From NCBI RefSeq assembly GCF_039535475.1, contig NZ_BAAAXG010000026.1, positions 434,001 through 498,000 on the forward strand: a stretch of DNA of 64,000 bases. Reading direction: 5' to 3'. Below the pieces are notes generated by a model. That model was not told the DNA's origin. It ran no database searches and worked only from the letters and a program-made list of their open reading frames with translations. Shown here piece by piece: positions 59,269 through 64,000 of the stretch. The position numbers and the translations under genes were made by a program. This stretch comes from Streptomyces showdoensis (GTDB lineage Bacteria > Actinomycetota > Actinomycetes > Streptomycetales > Streptomycetaceae). How positions within the stretch are numbered: position 1 is the stretch's first letter; each line of letters opens with the position of its first letter.

Positions 59269-59964
59269 TCAGTGTCGCGACGCGGAGGCCGCCGCCTCCG
59301 CGTCGAGGGTCCTCAGCAGCCCCTCGTCGACCGCGTGCAGCGAGTCCACCACGTGCCGCACCCCGGCCTCGCCCATCAGCTGCCGCTGGAAGCTGTGCTC
59401 GAAGGAGCTGGGGTGCCCGACGAACGGCATCCCGAGCCGCCCGGCCTCCTCGCCCACCCGGGCCACGTCGTCGATGACGAGCACCTGGTCGAAGGCGAGC
59501 CCGAAGTGGTCCGCGGCGATCTCGCGCAGTCCCGGCCGGAAGTCGTTGGTGCACACGTACCCGGGCTCGTCGAAGAGCCCGGCGAACTCGCCGAGGAAGG
59601 CGTCGAAGTGCTCCTTGCCGAGCCCCCCGTAGCAGACGGTCGCGAGCCCGGCGGCCCGCAGCCGCTCCAGCAGCTCGACGGCCCCGTCGCTCACCCGCAC
59701 CGGATGCTCGGCGACGAACCGCGCCCGCTCCTCGAAATACTCCTCCAGCGCCTGTTCCCCGGTCATCGACCCCCCGACGGCCTCGGCGAGCAGCCGGCCC
59801 GCGAGGGCGCGGGGCTGGGAGAAGATGCTGCGCTCGATGTCGGCCGTGTACGCGCAGCCGCGACTGACGAGGAAGTGGTGGATGACCGGACTGAAGGTGT
59901 CCTCCAGCATGACCCCGTCGATGTTGACGGCGCAGAGGCGCAGATGGGCGAGCGGCTGAACCAT
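59269..59964 (-). CDS. HAD-like protein with altered nucleophile, AfsA-associated
   Basis: 231 residues, haloacid-dehalogenase fold. Motif I reads AVNIDGVML: the first Asp (nucleophile) of the usual DxD is Asn, encoded AAC on the minus strand. Motif IV (LVIDDVARVGEEA) and a HAD cap region are recognisable. It is sited between the SDR and the AfsA-type synthase. In GBL biosynthesis a phosphatase must remove phosphate from the butenolide phosphate, which makes this protein a candidate, but the Asn would be expected to impair classical phosphotransfer; Asn-to-Asp deamidation or a regulatory role are alternatives. ATG 59,964 with a G-rich ribosome site. Confidence 0.8.
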   Translation of the reverse strand: MVQPLAHLRLCAVNIDGVMLEDTFSPVIHHFLVSRGCAYTADIERSIFSQPRALAGRLLAEAVGGSMTGEQALEEYFEERARFVAEHPVRVSDGAVELLERLRAAGLATVCYGGLGKEHFDAFLGEFAGLFDEPGYVCTNDFRPGLREIAADHFGLAFDQVLVIDDVARVGEEAGRLGMPFVGHPSSFEHSFQRQLMGEAGVRHVVDSLHAVDEGLLRTLDAEAAASASRH

Positions 59965-60090
59965 TGGGTGTTGTCCCCCCGACGAACTGATCACTGAACG
60001 AGCGGACGAGGCGAGGCCCCGCCCACGACCGGAAATCCCGGCACCTACGACTACACCTACGACTGACTACGCCTGCACGGCCGATTCCGT

Positions 60091-61071
60091 TCAGCGCCCC
60101 CGGCAGCTGCGCTGCCCGGGGATCTTGCCGGTCCGGCGGGACGGCCGGAGCGGGGTGGCGGTGACGAGGGCGCTGAAGGCGGACACCCCGTTCTGCTGGG
60201 CGTCGACGCGCACCCGCCCCTCGGCATCCTCCGCATCCGCCTGGATCCAGCACTGGGCGTCGAACTCGACGTACTGGCTGAAGACGACGTCCATGGCGCT
60301 GGCGATCACGGGCCGGTCGCCGGCGGCGGCGTGCGTGGCCTGCCGGGCGGCCTCGAGCAGCAGCATGCCGGGGGCGTGGTCGACCGGGTGGTCGAAGAGG
60401 AAGGGGTGCGAGTGGTCGACCCGGAGCTCGGTGCGGAGCGGGGAGTTGGTGGGCGAGAGCACCACGTCGGCGAAGCGGGAGCGGGCGACCTGGCCGGGCG
60501 GCATCGGCGGGGCCAGCGGGACGGACCGCCGGACGGCCTCGTCGATGTCGGCGTAGGCGCCGCGCAGCCGCGGGTAGATGGTGGGCGACATGTCGGAGAA
60601 GGCGGTCTCGACCCACCCCAGCCGCGCTCCGTCGACGCTCATCTCGACGTGCATCCGCACGGAGACGAACCGTCCTCCCCGGCGGACGACGTCGGAGCAG
60701 CGGATGTCCATCTCGACCTCGGCCGGACCGCCGGTGGCGACCAGGGCGGCGGGGTCGATCTCGTACCGGAAGGTGCTCCAGGTCTGGCGGTGCCCGAAGG
60801 GCACGTCGTAGGCGACGTGGCTGAGCAACGGCACGGTCTGGCGCACGGATTCGGCGATGAGCAGCGGATCGTGGTGGCCGTTGACCGGCCCGTAGAAGGC
60901 GTGGTCGACGGGCCAGCGGGCGGTGACCCTGAACCGGTCGGGCGCGACGGCGAACCACCCGGTCAGCAGCACCTCCGACTGCACGGTCTTGTGGACGAAC
61001 TCTCTCGGTATGGAGGTGGCGAGCAGGTCGTGCAGGTCGTTTGGGCTCTCGCTGGCGATGGTGACGGACAT
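60091..61071 (-). CDS. AfsA/ScbA-family autoregulator (GBL/butenolide) synthase
   Basis: 326 residues, two hot-dog-fold halves as in A-factor synthase AfsA. The characteristic HKTVQSEVLLTGW is near residue 28; the second half has DHSHPFLFDHPVDHAPGMLLLEAARQATHA. These enzymes condense a beta-ketoacyl-ACP with dihydroxyacetone phosphate, giving the phosphorylated butenolide precursor. The gene is divergent from the receptor-type tetR gene, the standard afsA-arpA arrangement, with two ARE-type sites in the 268 bp between them. Start: ATG at 61,071 with GGGGGAAA upstream. Confidence 0.93.
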   Translation of the reverse strand: MSVTIASESPNDLHDLLATSIPREFVHKTVQSEVLLTGWFAVAPDRFRVTARWPVDHAFYGPVNGHHDPLLIAESVRQTVPLLSHVAYDVPFGHRQTWSTFRYEIDPAALVATGGPAEVEMDIRCSDVVRRGGRFVSVRMHVEMSVDGARLGWVETAFSDMSPTIYPRLRGAYADIDEAVRRSVPLAPPMPPGQVARSRFADVVLSPTNSPLRTELRVDHSHPFLFDHPVDHAPGMLLLEAARQATHAAAGDRPVIASAMDVVFSQYVEFDAQCWIQADAEDAEGRVRVDAQQNGVSAFSALVTATPLRPSRRTGKIPGQRSCRGR

Positions 61072-61135
61072 CCGGTTTCCCCCTGAGAAGCATGGAATAG
61101 AGCTGGTGCGAGTGACAGACGCTGTTCCAGTGATG

Positions 61136-61161
61136 AAAATAAAGAATGCTCGTTTTGTTTT
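61136..61161. promoter_or_regulatory. ARE-type operator upstream of the AfsA-like gene
   Basis: AT-rich 26-bp element with core AAAGAATGCTCGTTTTG, in the AfsA-like promoter, 64 bp from its start. Matches the elements at 57,585, 58,324 and 61,304. Receptor binding here would feed back on signal synthesis. Confidence 0.75.
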
Positions 61162-61303
61162 GAGCAAAGAAATAGTAAAGGAAGGCTCATTGCTTACCCA
61201 AGTGATTTCAGCCAGACGCGCTATTTCTGGACATGCCCAGCAATACCCCCCTACGGACCCCCGCCCCCCGCCAGGAGGTTGGCAGCACCAACGATCCGTG
61301 CGT

Positions 61304-61329
61304 AACATAAGAAATGTTCTGTTTGTTCT
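61304..61329 (+). promoter_or_regulatory. ARE-type operator upstream of the GBL-receptor gene
   Basis: Element with core ATAAGAAATGTTCTGTTTG, ending 10 bp before the receptor GTG start, so it overlaps the receptor promoter and presumably mediates autorepression. Includes the palindromic centre GAAATGTTC-like seen in AREs. Confidence 0.75.
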
Positions 61330-61339
61330 AGGAGGTACC

Positions 61340-62026
61340 GTGGCGCAGCAGCCGAAGCAGGAGAGGGCCATCCAGACCCGCAAGGAGATCCTGCGGGCCG
61401 CGGCTGTCGTCTTCGACAAGTCGGGCTTCGCCGGCGCGAGCATCAACCGCATCCTGGCGGAAGCCGACCTCACGGCCGGCGCGCTGTACTTCCACTTCAA
61501 GTCCAAGGAAGACCTGGCCCGCGCCGTGATGAACGCGCAGCCGGACTCGATCGTTCCCTGGCTCTCCTCCGAAGGCCTCCAGCGCCTCGTCGACATCACC
61601 CTGGTCTGGGCCCACCAGCTCCAGACCGACGTCCTCCTCAGGGCCGGAGTCCGCCTCACCAGCGAGCAGGGCTCCTTCGGCTTCCGCGACATCGCCCCGT
61701 ACCAGGACTGGAGCCGCATCATGGCGGACTGCCTCCGCGTCGCGGTCGAGAAGGGCGAACTGCTGTCGGGCATCGAGCCCACGGAATTGGCCGAATTCGT
61801 CGTCGAGTCCTGTACGGGCATGCAGACCTACTCGGCCGTCGCCAGCGAGGACCGCGCCGACCTGGTCGACCGCGTCACCCGCATGTGGCGCCTCCTGATG
61901 CCCGGCATCGCGGTCCCCACGGTCATCGCCCGCACCGAAGTGAACCCGGCCCGGGCCAAGACCGCCCTCCTCGACGCCACCACCTCGGCAGCCACCGCGA
62001 CGACACCCCCGAACTCCCCGGCCTGA
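61340..62026 (+). CDS. Gamma-butyrolactone receptor (ArpA/ScbR family TetR repressor)
   Basis: 228 residues. The helix-turn-helix (about residues 8-60) has RAIQTRKEILRAAAVVFDKSG, then ASINRILAEADLTAGALYFHFKSKEDLARAVMNAQ in parts, virtually the family consensus for ArpA, ScbR and BarA. The ligand-pocket Trp is present in APYQDWSRIM (equivalent to the conserved Trp of CprB/ArpA). So it should bind AREs without ligand and release them on binding the signal. Start: GTG 61,340 with AGGAGG 4-5 nt upstream. The last 25 residues are Ala/Thr/Pro-rich and disordered. Divergent from the synthase gene. Confidence 0.92.
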   Translation: MAQQPKQERAIQTRKEILRAAAVVFDKSGFAGASINRILAEADLTAGALYFHFKSKEDLARAVMNAQPDSIVPWLSSEGLQRLVDITLVWAHQLQTDVLLRAGVRLTSEQGSFGFRDIAPYQDWSRIMADCLRVAVEKGELLSGIEPTELAEFVVESCTGMQTYSAVASEDRADLVDRVTRMWRLLMPGIAVPTVIARTEVNPARAKTALLDATTSAATATTPPNSPA

Positions 62027-62382
62027 CACACGACTTCAGGACCGCGCCGAGCCGGCTCCCGTCCGGCCGGGAGGACGTACGGGTCCCCACACCACGGTTT
62101 CCCGTGTAGAGTTCCGCCCCATCTGGCAAACACCGGACTTCTGCCTCGGCAGACACGTCCTCAACAGCCAACGGAGCTTTCTCATGCCCTTCCACGCTTC
62201 AGCTGTCGCTCAGCAGCGATGGACGTCCCCCTGCCACGCACCGCGGCGGGACACGGCAGTCTCCAAGGCATCGTCGGCCAGTTCCGACCACACGGTCTAA
62301 CGCTCAGACCGCCCACGATGGGCTGCGTCGAGCCTGGACCGGACATCCCACCAGGGTTCGGCGCAGCGCCGAAAGGACTGCC
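62027..62382. other. 356-bp region after the receptor gene: weak hairpin, no convincing gene
   Basis: A CTCCCG/CGGGAG hairpin (62,056-62,073) may end the receptor transcript. A 38-codon frame (62,184-62,300, ATG with CGGAG 7 nt before it) is possible but has no family signs. The right side should hold the promoter for the small membrane protein. Base composition is a little lower in GC than elsewhere. Confidence 0.4.
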
Positions 62383-62583
62383 TTGCTCTCCGACCCCCTC
62401 TTCATCGCCGCCGCCGTCACCGGCTTCACCCTCGTCACCTGCTGCGTGGCCATCTGCGTCACTGCGTGCAGGATCGTCAACGCCGCCCTCCGGGACAGCC
62501 GCTCGGTCGACCGCCCCGAGATCATCCGGGAGCTCGCCAGGATCTTCCGCCACCTCCTGACCTCCTGGTGGCGCCGGAAATAG
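62383..62583 (+). CDS. Small single-span membrane protein, unknown
   Basis: 66 residues from a TTG start with AAAGGA 6 nt upstream. One hydrophobic segment (FIAAAVTGFTLVTCCVAICVTACRIV) with three clustered Cys is followed by a basic, amphipathic C-terminus (ELARIFRHLLTSWWRRK). The positive-inside pattern places the tail in the cytoplasm. No recognised family. Possible roles include a toxin-like or regulatory membrane peptide; nothing decides this. Confidence 0.5.
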   Translation: MLSDPLFIAAAVTGFTLVTCCVAICVTACRIVNAALRDSRSVDRPEIIRELARIFRHLLTSWWRRK

Positions 62584-62759
62584 CGGCCGCTCCGGCCCCC
62601 TGCCCCGAAGAACGCACAGGGCAGGGGGTGCCACCTGCGGAGGTACAGTTGCCCGGATAGGCGGTCGGTCTCGCCGAAGCAACGCTCAGCCGAGACGGCT
62701 GGTCCGGACGGACCCGCACGATCGCCCAAGACCCTGCACGCCACTTACGGGGGCGCTCC

Positions 62760-64000
62760 TTGCTGTTCCACGCACCGGCACACGAAGTCGCCGCGCAGGC
62801 GCGCGAGGGCCTCGACGCCCTGTCCGCAGTGCTGCTGGACGCCGGGCTCGAACAGGTCGAGATGATCATCGACTACACGCTGCCGTTCACGTCCAAGCAG
62901 GCGGATGTGATCCTCGCCGGAGTCCATCCGGAGAGCGGCGAGCCCTCGTACACCGTCATCGAACTGAAGCGATGGAGCAGCGCGGAGCCGGTAGAGGGGG
63001 AGCCGACGCTGTGGCATGTCGATCCGCACCCCCGGCCCGTGCTGAACCCCGTGGAGCAGGCCCTCCGCTACAGCGCCTACCTGGCGTCCTTCAACGAGGC
63101 GCTCACCGGTCGTCCGGAACGGATCACCGGGGCCGCCTACCTGTACAACGCGACCTCACTCGACCTTCCCGACCCCCATGGCCCCCTGTTCACCGCGGAA
63201 CGCGCAAGGGACTTCGTCTCCTTCCTGAAGGAGCGCTTCGCTCCTCTTCCTGGAGCGGCGGCGGCCGAGGAACTACTCAAAGGACGCATCCGCCCTGCCA
63301 AGCACCTGATGGCGATCGCCGCCGACGAGGTCCGCGAACGGGAACAGCTCGTTCTCCTGGACGAACAGCGCGTCGCCTATGACGAGGTGCTGTCCGCGGC
63401 CGACCGGGCCCAGCGCTCCGGCGAGAAGACCGTGGTCATCGTCACCGGCGGCCCCGGCACCGGAAAGAGCGCCGTCGCGCTGGCCCTGCTCGGAGAGCTC
63501 CACCGCCGGGGCCTCACCGCCCTGCACGCCACGGGCTCCGCCGCGTTCACGAAGAGCATTCGGAAGCTGGCCGGCGCGGGCAGCCGCGAGACGCAGAAGC
63601 TCTTCACCCACTTCAACAGCTTCAGCCGCGCCGAGCGCGACAGCACCGATGTCCTCATCTGCGACGAAGCCCACCGCATCCGGGAGACCTCCGCAACGCG
63701 CTACACCCCGTCCTCGCAACGCACGGGCAAGTCCCAGGTGGAGGAGCTGATCGACGCCGCCCGCGTCTCCGTCTTCCTGCTCGACGAGTTCCAGACGGTG
63801 CGTCCCGGCGAATTGGGAACGGTCGACATGATCAGGTCCACTGCCGAGGCCAAGCGCCTCGACTGCCGGATCGTCGATCTCCAGGGGCATTTCCGGAGCG
63901 GTGGCAGCGGCGCCTATCTGCATTGGGTGCAGCAGCTGCTCCACCCTCCGCAGGACGGCCCGGCGCTCTGGACCCCTGACGGACGCACGGAGGTCCGGGT
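62760..64000 (+). CDS. Nuclease-helicase-like protein (PD-(D/E)XK plus DUF2075/AAA), 5' part
   Basis: About 413 residues are visible; the gene continues past the right edge. N-terminal part: MIIDYTLPFTSKQADVILAG ... YTVIELKRWS has the D...ExK spacing of PD-(D/E)XK nucleases. Then an ATPase domain: Walker A VTGGPGTGKSAVA (about residue 230), Walker B VLICDEAHRIRE, and a third helicase-like segment FLLDEFQTVRPGE and DLQGHFRSGGSGAY, characteristic of DUF2075/SF1-like proteins. Such nuclease-helicase proteins often occur in mobile or defence regions; no partner genes are visible. The start is uncertain: TTG at 62,760 (GGGGG upstream) is the best; a stop codon at about 62,658 limits upstream extension. 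Known relatives usually have about 30 more N-terminal residues. Confidence 0.75.
   Translation, partial: MLFHAPAHEVAAQAREGLDALSAVLLDAGLEQVEMIIDYTLPFTSKQADVILAGVHPESGEPSYTVIELKRWSSAEPVEGEPTLWHVDPHPRPVLNPVEQALRYSAYLASFNEALTGRPERITGAAYLYNATSLDLPDPHGPLFTAERARDFVSFLKERFAPLPGAAAAEELLKGRIRPAKHLMAIAADEVREREQLVLLDEQRVAYDEVLSAADRAQRSGEKTVVIVTGGPGTGKSAVALALLGELHRRGLTALHATGSAAFTKSIRKLAGAGSRETQKLFTHFNSFSRAERDSTDVLICDEAHRIRETSATRYTPSSQRTGKSQVEELIDAARVSVFLLDEFQTVRPGELGTVDMIRSTAEAKRLDCRIVDLQGHFRSGGSGAYLHWVQQLLHPPQDGPALWTPDGRTEVR

Noticed and set aside
62184..62300. 38-codon frame with a passable ribosome site
   Set aside because: No family resemblance, low-complexity C-terminus (SKASSASSDHTV), and no coding-like codon pattern compared with neighbours.

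Overview
The window is a high-GC actinobacterial chromosome segment, almost certainly from a Streptomyces. The evidence is third-position GC, GTG and TTG starts behind GGAGG-type ribosome sites, a gamma-butyrolactone (GBL) signalling system, SpoIIE-type phosphatases, a DasR-type operator on a chitinase gene, and tandem BldK-like oligopeptide ABC transporters close to a succinate dehydrogenase operon. From memory, S. coelicolor also has bldK a few genes away from a succinate dehydrogenase, so the left half may be syntenic with that locus; this was not checked.

Layout, left to right. Positions 1-12,156 hold two complete oligopeptide/dipeptide ABC importer operons, both on the minus strand. Each runs binding lipoprotein, permease B, permease C, ATPase D, ATPase F, and each has a strong hairpin just after the lipoprotein gene. 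Next are typA (12,577-14,478) and a large peptide-binding-like lipoprotein (14,809-17,253). Positions 17,555-21,344 carry a coiled-coil small protein and a three-gene succinate dehydrogenase resembling mycobacterial Sdh1. Positions 21,404-25,425 carry a GH18-like anchored protein, a TPM-domain protein and a PspA homologue. Positions 25,463-29,397 carry signalling and housekeeping genes: a PAS/PAS/GAF/PP2C/HATPase phosphatase, a stand-alone anti-sigma-type ATPase, a Nudix hydrolase and a 59-residue SPOR-like protein. Positions 29,554-33,763 carry an NCS1 permease with a Cys-rich tail, a GntR regulator and a GH18 chitinase. Positions 33,845-40,156 carry a septum-formation-like membrane protein, a serpin, a subtilase, a threonine-synthase-like enzyme and a DUF4232-like lipoprotein.

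Positions 40,264-57,499 are the most notable part: 17 genes on the minus strand, mostly with start/stop overlaps, that look like one operon. They encode a group II PLP decarboxylase, an EamA exporter, a quinone oxidoreductase, both subunits of a B12-dependent glutamate mutase, a membrane desaturase-type diiron enzyme, an unknown 99-residue protein, a flavin reductase, an MFS exporter, a luciferase-like monooxygenase, three consecutive ATP-grasp ligases, a heme-oxygenase-like diiron oxidase, a 2Fe-2S ferredoxin, a ferredoxin reductase and a ketopantoate-reductase-like enzyme. There is no PKS or NRPS gene. This reads as an ATP-grasp-based biosynthetic cluster for a small amino-acid-derived metabolite that I do not recognise. 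A plausible precursor route is glutamate to 3-methylaspartate (mutase) to 3-aminoisobutyrate (decarboxylase), as known for vicenistatin.

Positions 57,585-62,026 are the control module: two TetR repressors (one a convincing GBL receptor), an AfsA-type butenolide synthase, a HAD-like protein, a short-chain dehydrogenase, and four AT-rich 26-bp sites matching the autoregulatory element (ARE) pattern. One ARE lies upstream of the first gene of the 17-gene operon, which ties the cluster to the GBL signal. The window ends with a small membrane protein and the 5' part of a nuclease-helicase-like gene (62,760 to the right edge).
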